From Actinomycetota bacterium (GTDB lineage: Bacteria > Actinomycetota > Actinomycetes > Nanopelagicales > Nanopelagicaceae): 19,726 nt of DNA. The notes under the pieces are model-generated. The model saw only the letters and a program-made list of their open reading frames with translations. It was not told where the DNA came from and made no database searches. The DNA lies in assembly GCA_947380835.1 (NCBI GenBank), contig CANCSL010000023.1:1-19726 (forward strand), in the 5' to 3' direction. The translations under genes were made by a program, and so were the position numbers. Within the stretch, counting starts at the first letter, position 1; each line of letters opens with the position of its first letter. Below, in pieces: positions 1-7,191 of this stretch.

Positions 1-272
1 TTGTCAGTCTTGCCTTGGCCATCTGCGTAGTACAACTTGGTAACGCTTGGGCAAAGCTTTACTTCTTCGCGAACTGCAGCGGTTGTAACCAAGCGCCAGC
101 TGTTTCCGCCGAAGCCATCTGTGAATCCCATTGTGATTTTCTTAGGGCCACACCATGAAGGTGCAGCGGCAGCGCTGCTTGATGAAGCGGCGGCCAAAGT
201 AGATGCGGCCATAACCGCAGCTAATCCAAGGCTACTCGCGACGAGAGCGGCTCGAGACTTAAACCGTATCAA
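1..272 (-). CDS. Sugar ABC transporter substrate-binding protein, N-terminal part (cut by window edge)
   Basis: The first 90 codons of an exported solute-binding protein are visible. The start is TTG at 272-270, chosen because AAAGGAAG lies 4 bases upstream on the minus strand and the codons that follow encode a classic signal peptide: charged MIRFKSR, a hydrophobic alanine/leucine-rich core to about residue 29, then a small-residue stretch. The mature part begins near WCGPKKITMGFTDGFGGNSW, whose short beta strand followed by a D-G-F-G-G-N-S-W segment fits the first strand and ligand loop of ribose/simple-sugar type periplasmic-binding proteins (PBP1 fold). C41 and C74 could form a disulfide. 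It follows an RbsC-type permease by 73 bases, so it is very probably that transporter's binding partner. The ligand cannot be told. Most of the protein lies outside the window. Confidence 0.8.
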   Translation of the reverse strand, partial: MIRFKSRAALVASSLGLAAVMAASTLAAASSSSAAAAPSWCGPKKITMGFTDGFGGNSWRLVTTAAVREEVKLCPSVTKLYYADGQGKTD

Positions 273-345
273 CTTTCTTCCTTTCGTAACCGTGCGGCAA
301 CCATTGACGCACTTATCCGGAGTCTTCGCGGACCCCGAAACTTAT

Positions 346-1368
346 TTAGGCGTTAGCAGGATGGAGCGGGTTTCGCGCTCTCGATCCCATTAACTTTTCT
401 TTTATTGGCGACCAATTAACCGCATAAATTGCGATTCCCATTGCCAAAGTAATTGAGATAACAATGCTTCGCACTCCATAAGGAACACCTAATGAAAGTA
501 CGAACATATCTAGTTGCTTGAGGAAAAGAGCAGAGACCGCAGATGCTGCGGGAAATCCGCGACCACCAAGGAGCGAGGTTCCGCCGAGAACGACAACAGC
601 GACAGACGGTAGAACATAGTCATCGCCTTGATATGCAGTGGGTTGAGAGATAACGCCACCAAGGATTACACCAGCTGTGCAATATAAAAGTTGGGCGTTG
701 ACGTAAGCACTCATTTGGTAGCGACCAATTTTTAAACCAGCTGCGCGTGCTGCACGCGGATTGGCTCCCACGGCTTCGAAGCGCCGGCCAAAAACTGTGC
801 GCTTGAGAAGAACTGCGACAATGATGGTGACTATAACTCCGTACCAAATGGAGTGAGGTAGTCCAAAAAATTTGGTGTTGGTAAAATTTGAAAGGCGATC
901 AGTGGTGCGACGAGGGCTTCCGCCCGATAGCCCAATCATGACTCCATAGAGCAAAGCATTGGTACCAAGTGTTGCGACTATCGAGTTGAGCTTGATCCGG
1001 GTGATAAGAAATCCGTTGATCAGACCGATGACGACAGCAGCAGCAAATGCAGCAAGGACTGCCGGAATCAAACGGTTGTCGTGGCGATCAGGACCCCACG
1101 TAACAATGACAACAGTGAGAGAGACTGCACCAGCAACAGAGAGATCGATGCCGCCTTGTTGAATGACAAGAGTTTGACCGAGACCCACAATGGCGAGTGC
1201 GGCAGCAAAAGGGAGCATTCCCATTTGTGCGACTCGGCTCACACTCGTGGGTGCGAGGAAGGCGCTAGCAATGTAGAGCACAGCGAGTCCGATCAAGATG
1301 GTGCGCATGCCGCGAGAGACTTGTATGCGGGATGACTTCTTGACGTCACGTTGGTCAACGGTGGACAT
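346..1368 (-). CDS. Sugar ABC transporter permease, RbsC/BPD_transp_2 family
   Basis: This is an integral membrane permease of the ribose/xylose/simple-sugar class of ABC importers (340 aa, normal length). It has about eight to ten hydrophobic segments after a charged 20-residue cytoplasmic tail. Family marks are QGGIDLSVAG at 71-80, LINGFLITRIKLNSIVATLG from 116, the EAA-like cytoplasmic loop GANPRAARAAGLK at 201-213 (contacts the ATPase), and LGGTSLLGGRG near 261-271. The ATG at 1368 has AAGGG six bases upstream. It is the first gene of its operon, followed by the substrate-binding protein. No ATP-binding subunit lies upstream, so the ATPase gene must be beyond the left edge or elsewhere. 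Its own promoter region (1369-1494) carries paired palindromes. The catabolic block upstream suggests that the imported compound is what those enzymes use; this is inference from context. Confidence 0.92.
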   Translation of the reverse strand: MSTVDQRDVKKSSRIQVSRGMRTILIGLAVLYIASAFLAPTSVSRVAQMGMLPFAAALAIVGLGQTLVIQQGGIDLSVAGAVSLTVVIVTWGPDRHDNRLIPAVLAAFAAAVVIGLINGFLITRIKLNSIVATLGTNALLYGVMIGLSGGSPRRTTDRLSNFTNTKFFGLPHSIWYGVIVTIIVAVLLKRTVFGRRFEAVGANPRAARAAGLKIGRYQMSAYVNAQLLYCTAGVILGGVISQPTAYQGDDYVLPSVAVVVLGGTSLLGGRGFPAASAVSALFLKQLDMFVLSLGVPYGVRSIVISITLAMGIAIYAVNWSPIKEKLMGSRARNPLHPANA

Positions 1369-1388
1369 TAACTACCCTTCAGCTGGAG

Positions 1389-1430
1389 TTGTTAACCAAG
1401 ACTTTACACACGCCTTCACGGTGTTAACAA
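1389..1430. promoter_or_regulatory. Candidate operator pair (GTTAAC palindromes) and promoter of the ABC operon
   Basis: TTGTTAAC at 1389-1396 and GTTAACAA at 1423-1430 are inverted copies of the same half-palindromic element, with centres 32 bases apart (about three helical turns). On the minus strand TTGTTA (1430-1425) and TGTAAA (1408-1403), 16 bases apart, make a modest -35/-10 pair, so one palindrome would overlap the -35 and the other would sit just after the -10. This is the layout expected for a repressor-controlled sugar importer. The binding protein is unknown and the promoter match is weak. Confidence 0.4.
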
Positions 1431-1472
1431 GGGATTACTTATAACGGTTTGGCAAAGTTTTTAAGGGTGGCT

Positions 1473-1490
1473 AGCCCCACGGTGAGGGCT
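1473..1490 (-). terminator. Weak hairpin after the dehydrogenase block
   Basis: Five bases after the stop codon at 1495-1497, AGCCC and GGGCT pair over an 8-base loop. No clean U-run follows (a TTAAAAACTTT stretch comes about 8 bases later), so at best this is a weak terminator or an attenuating structure between the dehydrogenase genes and the ABC operon. Confidence 0.28.
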
Positions 1491-1494
1491 CTGC

Positions 1495-2379
1495 TTATTT
1501 TTTGAGAAATCGCACCAGACTGGCCATATCCGCGGACTCAAAACCCCCGGCACATGCGTGGCGATAGAGCTCTTCCACTGCCCAGGTGGCGTTGAGATCA
1601 ATTCCGGCGCTGAGGCCAAAACCACGAATTAACCCCAGATCCTTCACGACGGTATCCATGCGCATGGCCACAGGGGTATTTTCGTCAAGAAAGGCTGAAC
1701 GCTTGTACTTCACAAAGGGGGCTGCGATCACGCTCTCATCGAAGACGTCGTAAGCGGCAACTGGATCGATTCCGGATGCGCTCGCCAAGGCCAAGGCTTC
1801 GCTGACGGCAGCGTTGAGGCTATGGACAATGAGGTTGACCGAGAGCTTCATTGCCTGGCCAGCCCCGGCAGCTCCTAGATTGGCCACTTTCTTGGAGAAG
1901 GCCATCAGGGTTGGGGTGACTTCGGCGATGGCGGAGGCGTCGCCGCTGGCGAGGACCAGGAGTTGATGGGAAGCGATTGTTGCCATGCTGCCTGAGACCG
2001 GGGCATCGACAAAAGCAATACCCAAACTGGCCAATTTCGAACTGAGCAGCTTTGCAGATTCAATACCACTAGTACCCATATCAATGATGATTGTTTCTTT
2101 GGCGATACCCGCGAGAGTGGATTCTTCGCCGATCAAAACCGCTTGCGTCGTCTTGCCATCTGTAAAGGTGCAAATAACAATCTCGGAAGCGGAAATGGCA
2201 TCATGCGCAGAGCCCGCAGCAGAAATCAACGGGCTATCCAACAACGTCACCAACGCGTCGGCTTTTTCTTTGCTGCGGTTCCATAGATGCACCTCATGGC
2301 CCGCCGCTATAAGTTCGCGCGCCATCGCCGATCCCATTTTGCCAACGCCGAGAATCGCGACCCGTTTTAATTGTGTCAT
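1495..2379 (-). CDS. NAD(P)-dependent beta-hydroxyacid dehydrogenase (3-hydroxyisobutyrate dehydrogenase / tartronate semialdehyde reductase family)
   Basis: A 294-residue enzyme of the 6-phosphogluconate/3-hydroxyisobutyrate dehydrogenase superfamily, which interconverts beta-hydroxyacids and semialdehydes. The Rossmann motif GVGKMG is at 11-16; NRS at 34-36 suggests NADP preference. The substrate-binding signature DAPVSGS is at 125-131, and the catalytic lysine is K178 with N182 in GAGQAMKLSVN, followed by the all-helical C-terminal domain. The ATG overlaps the upstream stop as ATGA (4 bases) and has no Shine-Dalgarno of its own, so translation is probably coupled to the upstream alcohol dehydrogenase. 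It is the last gene of the oxidoreductase block. Tartronate semialdehyde reductase, 3-hydroxyisobutyrate dehydrogenase and succinic/methylglyoxal-type reductases are all possible; sequence alone does not decide. Confidence 0.88.
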   Translation of the reverse strand: MTQLKRVAILGVGKMGSAMARELIAAGHEVHLWNRSKEKADALVTLLDSPLISAAGSAHDAISASEIVICTFTDGKTTQAVLIGEESTLAGIAKETIIIDMGTSGIESAKLLSSKLASLGIAFVDAPVSGSMATIASHQLLVLASGDASAIAEVTPTLMAFSKKVANLGAAGAGQAMKLSVNLIVHSLNAAVSEALALASASGIDPVAAYDVFDESVIAAPFVKYKRSAFLDENTPVAMRMDTVVKDLGLIRGFGLSAGIDLNATWAVEELYRHACAGGFESADMASLVRFLKK

Positions 2380-3431
2380 TTTTTAGGAGTTACCAGAATC
2401 TTTCCAGTGGCTTTACCGGCAGCCAATTCTTCGAAAGCTTCTGCGACGTTTTCCAGTTGAACAATCTTTTCGGTGAGCAATTCAGCAACGGTGCCACTAC
2501 GGAGAAGATCTAATGCATCAGGAATGTCGTCGGCACACACATGAGCAACAGTGGTTTGCATTGTTACCTCACGCAGCACGGCATCTGCAAAGACAAGTTC
2601 TTGTGGAGTCTTGTTAAGCCCCATCATCATCAGAGTTCCGCCCATCTTGGTCAATCCAAGTGCGCGTGCAAGTCCACCAGGTGCGCCAGAGGTTTCAAAT
2701 ACAACATCGGCTTGGTTGGGATAAAGCGCCTTGATATCCGCTGGTGTGATCTCTGGCGCAATCAGAAATGTTTTACTGGCACCAAGTTGTTCTGCAGTCT
2801 TTAAACGATTGGCATCAATGTCCATTGCGACAACTTCAACACCGTATTCTTGCAAAGCTACACAAACGAAAGAACCGATTGCTCCAACACCAAGAACAAT
2901 GACGGTGTCGCCTTTTTGAATACCAGATCTACGAACTCCATGAATTCCAACGGCCAATGGTTGGGCTAGCGCTGCATGCTCGTCCTTAATGTCATCTGGA
3001 ATCGGAATGCAGATGTTGCCAGGTGCAGCTACATATTCTGCGAGACCTCCGTGGATACTCAATCCCAGCGTGTAGTACTTGGCGCAGAGATTTGTGCGTC
3101 CTTCTTTACAACGCTTGCATTGTCCGCATGCAACACCGGCACCGCACGCTACGCGCTTGCCAATTAGTGCTTTTGCATTAACGCCAGCTTCGACGACAGT
3201 TCCGATAAATTCATGTCCAAGGATTGTTGCGCCCACATGCTTGCTATTGGGATGAGGGTTTTTGAGCGGAACCATGATTTGCCCTTTGGCAAATTCGCTG
3301 GCATCAGTTCCGCACAGCCCGTTGTATGTAACTTCAATCAGAACATCGTCATCGCCGTAACTTGGTTTTGCTACATCTTCTACTCGTAGGTCATGCAAGT
3401 CGTGCAGAACAGCCGCGCGCATAGTTGACAT
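2376..3431 (-). CDS. Zinc-dependent alcohol dehydrogenase (MDR; butanediol/polyol dehydrogenase-like)
   Basis: A medium-chain dehydrogenase/reductase of 351 residues, oxidising a secondary alcohol or polyol with NAD. Catalytic zinc ligands are C40 (GLCGTD) and H73-E74 (GHEF). The usual glutamate of the third site (VEP) is here Q157 (LAQPLAV). The four-cysteine structural zinc loop is complete (C102, C105, C108, C116). The coenzyme domain has GVGAIG at 181-186 and D204, favouring NAD(H). Overall it resembles (R,R)-butanediol/sorbitol dehydrogenases. The start ATG shares one base with the upstream stop (TAATG), and the stop overlaps the next ATG by four bases, so three genes form a translationally coupled run. 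M4 is an alternative start. Substrate unknown. Confidence 0.9.
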   Translation of the reverse strand: MSTMRAAVLHDLHDLRVEDVAKPSYGDDDVLIEVTYNGLCGTDASEFAKGQIMVPLKNPHPNSKHVGATILGHEFIGTVVEAGVNAKALIGKRVACGAGVACGQCKRCKEGRTNLCAKYYTLGLSIHGGLAEYVAAPGNICIPIPDDIKDEHAALAQPLAVGIHGVRRSGIQKGDTVIVLGVGAIGSFVCVALQEYGVEVVAMDIDANRLKTAEQLGASKTFLIAPEITPADIKALYPNQADVVFETSGAPGGLARALGLTKMGGTLMMMGLNKTPQELVFADAVLREVTMQTTVAHVCADDIPDALDLLRSGTVAELLTEKIVQLENVAEAFEELAAGKATGKILVTPKK

Positions 3432-4408
3432 TAAGAAGCCTTGTTTGTGACGTGAACTTTGATTTGGCTCTTATCGTTGTAGACAGCTTGGTATGCCTTG
3501 TCTGCATCTGCGAGATCAAAGGAGGAGGTAACGATCGAAGAAAGATCCACGCCGGTGCGCGCAATAAAACGAATTGTCTCTGGCCATACGCCGGGAGATC
3601 CAATAATTCCGCGAACTTGAAGTTCCTTGGATTGAATCAAACCAAGTTTGGCTGGAGCTTCTCCGCCAACGCTGATTCCAATAATGACTAGGCGAGCGCG
3701 GAATCCCGCAACTTCCAAGGTGCTTGCCATTGCGGCTGGCTTTCCGCTGGCATCAATAACAACAGATGCGCCGGCGCCTTTGGTAACTTCGTTAACTTGC
3801 GCCAAGAAGTCGGCTTTCGTTGGGTCGACGATAACTTCGGCACCGAGACCTAGTGCAATCTTGGCGCGTGCTTCAGATGGTTCAGCAACAATCACGCGTG
3901 CACCTTTTGCAGACGATGCCGCAATAACGCCCAGTCCGATAGGACCTGCACCGAAGACCATCACGGTATCGCTGGCATCCATATTGTCGGCACGGACGGT
4001 GGCGTAGTAACCGCAGCTAAATGGCTCAACCAGTGCGCCTTGGGTATATGAAACATTGTCAGGAAGTTTGTGCAACCAATCTTGCTTAGCGATAAAGAAC
4101 TCGGCCATTGCCCCACTAATGCTGAAACCGAAGTGCTCTTGTCCGATGACGCATTCACCGACTACGCGATCGCCGACTTTGAACTTGTTGACCTTCTTGC
4201 CAATTTCAATTACTTCAGCTGACCACTCGTGGCCCGGGATAACGGGGTACTCGAACGGGATGATGTAGCGACCTTCGAGGAGTTCGATATCGGAGTGGCA
4301 GATGCCAACGGAGCGGCTAGCCAACAGAACTTCATCATCGGCAATCTTGGGAATGGCGATCTCGTTGACGGCCATAGCGCCGGGGCTGGTGAACTGCAGG
4401 GCTTTCAT
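3431..4408 (-). CDS. Zinc-type MDR alcohol dehydrogenase lacking the structural-zinc loop
   Basis: A second medium-chain dehydrogenase, 325 residues from the ATG at 4408. An in-frame ATG four codons earlier (4420) is possible, but only the inner one has a purine-rich GAGAG upstream and matches the usual family start MKAL. Catalytic zinc ligands C37 (GICHSD), H60-E61 (GHEW) and E128 (VEPF) are intact. GAGPIG at 153-158 and E176 mark the NAD site. The region that normally carries four structural cysteines (84-100, GECVIGQEHFGFSISGA) holds only one cysteine and is shortened, so the structural zinc is absent. It shows little resemblance to the adjacent MDR gene beyond the family motifs, so it is not a recent duplicate. 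Probably a polyol/secondary alcohol dehydrogenase. Confidence 0.88.
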   Translation of the reverse strand: MKALQFTSPGAMAVNEIAIPKIADDEVLLASRSVGICHSDIELLEGRYIIPFEYPVIPGHEWSAEVIEIGKKVNKFKVGDRVVGECVIGQEHFGFSISGAMAEFFIAKQDWLHKLPDNVSYTQGALVEPFSCGYYATVRADNMDASDTVMVFGAGPIGLGVIAASSAKGARVIVAEPSEARAKIALGLGAEVIVDPTKADFLAQVNEVTKGAGASVVIDASGKPAAMASTLEVAGFRARLVIIGISVGGEAPAKLGLIQSKELQVRGIIGSPGVWPETIRFIARTGVDLSSIVTSSFDLADADKAYQAVYNDKSQIKVHVTNKAS

Positions 4409-4477
4409 TTTCTCTCGCATTCGGTCGTTGTTAGAAATGGGTAAAAGTAGGACAAATCATCTTAAAAGCAGTTATTT

Positions 4478-5260
4478 TTATACCAGAACCATGCCACCGT
4501 CGATCATGATGGTCTGTCCGGTCATGTAATCGGAGTCTTGTGAGGCTAAATAAAGGGCCATTCCCTGCAGATCTTCCGGCCGAGCCGCCCGACCCTTCAG
4601 GATGCCAGCGCCAAATTCGTTCATTGCTGAATCTGGAGCAGCGGCAGCACCCATATCGAAGAGGTCTTGGTTGAGACCGGCCCACAACGGCGTATCTACT
4701 ACGCCGGGTGCGAAGGAATTACAAGTGATGTTGTACTTGGCGAGCTCGCGCGCTGTGGCTTGGGTAATTGCATTCACTGCAAATTTACTAGCGCAGTAAG
4801 GCGTGAAATCTGGGTAACCCTGTCGACCGGCGATTGAGGCGGTATTCACGATCTTTCCATTCTTATTTGGAATCATGTATTTGGCACCTTCTTGAGTGCA
4901 GATCAGGACGCCCAAGCCATTGACGTTCATGATGGCGTTCCAGTTTTCTTCGGTAACTTCAAGAAGTGGCATCGGTTTATTAAAACCAGCATTATTAAAG
5001 AGGACATCCAGGCCGCCAGCCCAATCGACAAAAGCCTTGAAGGCTGATTGAACTTGGTCGCGCTTGGAGACATCGCCAGTGAGCGCAATGGCGTCACCAC
5101 CTGCGGCTTTGATCTCGGCAACTACGGCTTCAGCGGCAACCGGATTTAGATCCATGACCCCGACCTTTGCGCCTTCGGCAGCAAAAATCTTGACGAAGCC
5201 CTTACCAATACCGCTGCCGGAGCCAGTAACGATGATTCTTTTTCCCGAAACTCTGCCCAT
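4478..5260 (-). CDS. Short-chain dehydrogenase/reductase (acetoin/butanediol or polyol dehydrogenase-like)
   Basis: A classical SDR of 260 residues. The start at 5260 is preferred because AAGGGG lies six bases upstream; the outer ATG at 5266 would touch that ribosome site. TGSGSGIG is at 12-19, D37 after the second strand predicts NAD(H) preference, NNAG is at 89-92, and the catalytic residues are S142, Y155 and K159 (YCASK). The C-terminal TGQTIMIDGG is typical. It is the first gene of the minus-strand oxidoreductase block, followed after 69 bases by an MDR enzyme, and sits directly under a strong sigma70-type promoter. Closest in feel to meso-butanediol/sorbitol/gluconate 5-dehydrogenase type SDRs; the substrate is not readable. 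Confidence 0.9.
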   Translation of the reverse strand: MGRVSGKRIIVTGSGSGIGKGFVKIFAAEGAKVGVMDLNPVAAEAVVAEIKAAGGDAIALTGDVSKRDQVQSAFKAFVDWAGGLDVLFNNAGFNKPMPLLEVTEENWNAIMNVNGLGVLICTQEGAKYMIPNKNGKIVNTASIAGRQGYPDFTPYCASKFAVNAITQATARELAKYNITCNSFAPGVVDTPLWAGLNQDLFDMGAAAAPDSAMNEFGAGILKGRAARPEDLQGMALYLASQDSDYMTGQTIMIDGGMVLV

Positions 5261-5307
5261 GGTCATCCCCTTTGATGGAACCGATGAAAAGCTAGGTAGT
5301 GGGCAAA

Positions 5308-5336
5308 ATTAAAACACCCTTGGTCGGGAGCGTCAA
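5308..5336 (-). promoter_or_regulatory. Promoter of the minus-strand dehydrogenase block
   Basis: On the minus strand TTGACG (5336-5331) and TTTAAT (5313-5308) are separated by exactly 17 bases, each matching the sigma70 consensus at five of six positions. Transcription would start near 5300, leaving a leader of roughly 40 bases before the SDR gene. Confidence 0.7.
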
Positions 5337-5374
5337 GCAGCAATTAACGGTTTACCCCTCAAAAGGGCGAGTTC

Positions 5375-5403
5375 TTGTCATTCTGTGTAGTCTCACATAA
5401 CAT
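5375..5403 (+). promoter_or_regulatory. Promoter of the PRISE-type reductase
   Basis: TTGTCA (5375-5380) and TAACAT (5398-5403) are 17 bases apart, a good -35 with a moderate -10. The start of transcription would fall at about 5410, inside the inverted repeat at 5408-5429. It is back-to-back with the minus-strand promoter, the two -35 boxes being about 40 bases apart. A small CCCT-CAAA-AGGG hairpin (5356-5367) lies between them. Confidence 0.6.
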
Positions 5404-5407
5404 CAGA

Positions 5408-5429
5408 GCGCTCGCAGGTGAGCGAGTGC
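5408..5429. repeat. Inverted repeat at the transcription start of the PRISE-type gene
   Basis: GCGCTCGC and GCGAGTGC form an 8-base stem (one G-T pair) around the loop AGGTGA, beginning five bases after the -10 box. It may be a repressor operator covering the start point, or a hairpin at the 5' end of the mRNA. It has no resemblance to the ATTG-N4-CAAT sites farther right. Confidence 0.5.
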
Positions 5430-5463
5430 ACGATTAAAGGAAATTGAAGGATGAGGTTCTGCC

Positions 5464-6525
5464 ATGGCCAAAGAGGCGTTAGTTATCGGTGTCACAGGAA
5501 TTGCCGGAAATAACATCGCGCAAGTTCTGCTGAAAGAGGGTTTTACAGTCCACGGACTATCGCGCACATCTGGAATCACGATTCCGGGAGTGCACCATAT
5601 TCATGGCGACGTCCTTGACCCTGCCAGCGTAAAAGCCGCGATTGCGGGTCTGGATATCACGCACCTCTTCTTCTGTACTTGGTCTCGTCAAAACACTGAA
5701 GCCGAGAACATCAAAGTCAACGGCGCAATGTTGCAGAACACCGTTGATGCGCTCGCTGGCGTGAAGAGCATGGAACATGCAGTCTTGATCACCGGCCTCA
5801 AGCATTACCTCGGACCATTCGAGTCCTACGCCGCAACTCCAATGGAGACGCCATTTAAAGAGAGCCAAGCTCGACTTCCTATCGAAAACTTTTATTACAC
5901 CCAAGAGGACATCCTTTTCAAAGCCGCAAAAGAAGGTGGCTATTCGTGGTCGGTACATCGTCCGCACACCATGATCGGATGGGCAATTGGCAACGCGATG
6001 AATATGGGCGTGACGCTTGCCGTGTACGCCAGCATCTGCAAAGAAACTGGTCGTCCATTTGTATTCCCGGGTTCGAAAGAACAGTACAACGGTGTTACCG
6101 ATGTAACTGATGCACGTCTTTTGGCCCGACATGCAGTGTGGTCCGCCACCGCGCCGGCGGCAAAGAATGAAGCATTCAATACTGTTAACGGCGATGTCTT
6201 CCGTTGGCGTCAACTGTGGCGTTTGTTGGCTGATTATTTTGGTCTGCAAGACCCTGGTTATCCAGCAGAGATGTCACCGCTGGAACCACGACTTACTGAC
6301 GCTGACGAAATCTGGGCCGGAATTGTTGCGAAATACAACTTGGTCAATCACAAAGCTTCTGAAATTGCTTCGTGGTGGCATTCGGATGCAGACCTTGGAC
6401 GTCAGGTAGAAACATTTGCTGACATGGGCAAGAGCCGCAAAGCTGGATTCCGCGAAGTTCAAGTAACTCCGGATTCCTTTACTGAACTCTTCGATCAACT
6501 TCGCGCCGAAAAAATCATTCCTTAA
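5464..6525 (+). CDS. PRISE-type NAD(P)-dependent reductase (progesterone 5-beta-reductase / iridoid synthase-like atypical SDR)
   Basis: A 353-residue extended/atypical SDR. Marks of the PRISE group (plant progesterone 5-beta-reductase and iridoid synthase, with bacterial relatives) are the nucleotide motif GVTGIAGN (9-16), R34 in LSRT favouring NADPH, the displaced catalytic lysine K113 in GLKHYLGPF, and the tyrosine in NFYYTQED (142-149). These replace the usual YxxxK. Known members reduce activated C=C bonds of enones. The ATG has GAGG seven bases upstream. It is transcribed alone and diverges from the dehydrogenase block; its last 11 bases overlap the 3' end of the convergent GntR gene. 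Its role here is probably reduction of an unsaturated or keto intermediate, or a broad carbonyl/enone reduction; this is inferred only. Confidence 0.85.
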   Translation: MAKEALVIGVTGIAGNNIAQVLLKEGFTVHGLSRTSGITIPGVHHIHGDVLDPASVKAAIAGLDITHLFFCTWSRQNTEAENIKVNGAMLQNTVDALAGVKSMEHAVLITGLKHYLGPFESYAATPMETPFKESQARLPIENFYYTQEDILFKAAKEGGYSWSVHRPHTMIGWAIGNAMNMGVTLAVYASICKETGRPFVFPGSKEQYNGVTDVTDARLLARHAVWSATAPAAKNEAFNTVNGDVFRWRQLWRLLADYFGLQDPGYPAEMSPLEPRLTDADEIWAGIVAKYNLVNHKASEIASWWHSDADLGRQVETFADMGKSRKAGFREVQVTPDSFTELFDQLRAEKIIP

Positions 6526-7177
6526 AGACGTCAGGGTGTTGTCCAAGCTCTAAACGAGTTCGGCGAATGTGTCCGTACAGCACGCGTTCGGCATCATCAA
6601 CATCTTTTTTCTTGATTGCCGAAAGCATCAGATGATGTTCGTAGTGAGCTGGTTTAAAACCATTTCCGGCCAATAACTTCGTGTAAGCCCGGCGATAATG
6701 TTGAGTTGTGTTCCACAGGCGTTGAACCATCTCATCGAGTAGCGCGGTCTCTGCACCTGAATACGTGAGCAGGTGAAATTCACGATCCAACTTGAGAAAA
6801 GTTTCAATGTCTTTGTTCTTTTCCAACCTCTGAGTTAATTCCTCTAGTTGCCGGATGTGATCTTCAGTAAGACCGGGGATGCTGAGACGAAGGAGAAGCG
6901 GCTCGATTCGTTCGCGAATCTGGTACATCTCTTCACATTCAGCCAGGCTGAGCTCTGCAATCCAGGCGCCGGTATGGGCCACAAGATTTACCAAGCCATC
7001 GGCATGCAACATGCGCAGCGCTTCCCGTACGGGCGAACGACTCGCGCCGAATTGTTCGGCGATATCTTCTTGGCGGATTCGAGTTCCCGGTGGATATTTG
7101 CCCACCAAGATCTCCTCTTTGAGAGCAGCGGCAATGCGGTGGCTAGTAGCCAGGTCGCTTTCAGAACTTACAGACAT
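6515..7177 (-). CDS. GntR-family transcriptional regulator, FCD (FadR-like) subfamily
   Basis: A 220-residue repressor/activator. The N-terminal winged helix-turn-helix spans about 13-75, with the recognition segment ASRSPVREALRML (45-57) typical of GntR. The C-terminal all-helical FCD domain (about 82-205) retains the metal/ligand residues D131 and H135 (DREFH), H181/H182 and H203, so it should bind a small carboxylate-type effector through a metal. AGAGG lies seven bases before the ATG. It is 14 bases downstream of the VOC gene, so the two are co-transcribed. The promoter region of that operon, shared with the E1/E2 genes, contains two ATTG-N4-CAAT sites that suit a FadR-type dimer. It probably controls itself and E1/E2. 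Its 3' end overlaps the PRISE gene by 11 bases. Confidence 0.92.
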   Translation of the reverse strand: MSVSSESDLATSHRIAAALKEEILVGKYPPGTRIRQEDIAEQFGASRSPVREALRMLHADGLVNLVAHTGAWIAELSLAECEEMYQIRERIEPLLLRLSIPGLTEDHIRQLEELTQRLEKNKDIETFLKLDREFHLLTYSGAETALLDEMVQRLWNTTQHYRRAYTKLLAGNGFKPAHYEHHLMLSAIKKKDVDDAERVLYGHIRRTRLELGQHPDVFKE

Positions 7178-7191
7178 TGCAGATCCTCTTT

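Noticed and set aside
273..345. Small hairpin between permease and binding-protein genes as terminator or attenuator
   Set aside because: Only a 4-5 base stem (TTCG...CGAA) can be drawn and no T-run follows.
1..393. Plus-strand reading frame over the left edge (37-393)
   Set aside because: It is antisense to a clear signal-peptide-bearing binding protein on the minus strand with a good ribosome site; treated as a shadow frame.
5451..5513. A 20-codon upstream ORF (ATG at 5451 after GAAGG) overlapping the PRISE start
   Set aside because: No recognisable leader-peptide composition, overlaps the real gene out of frame, and its ATG-AGG is better explained as the ribosome site of the PRISE gene.
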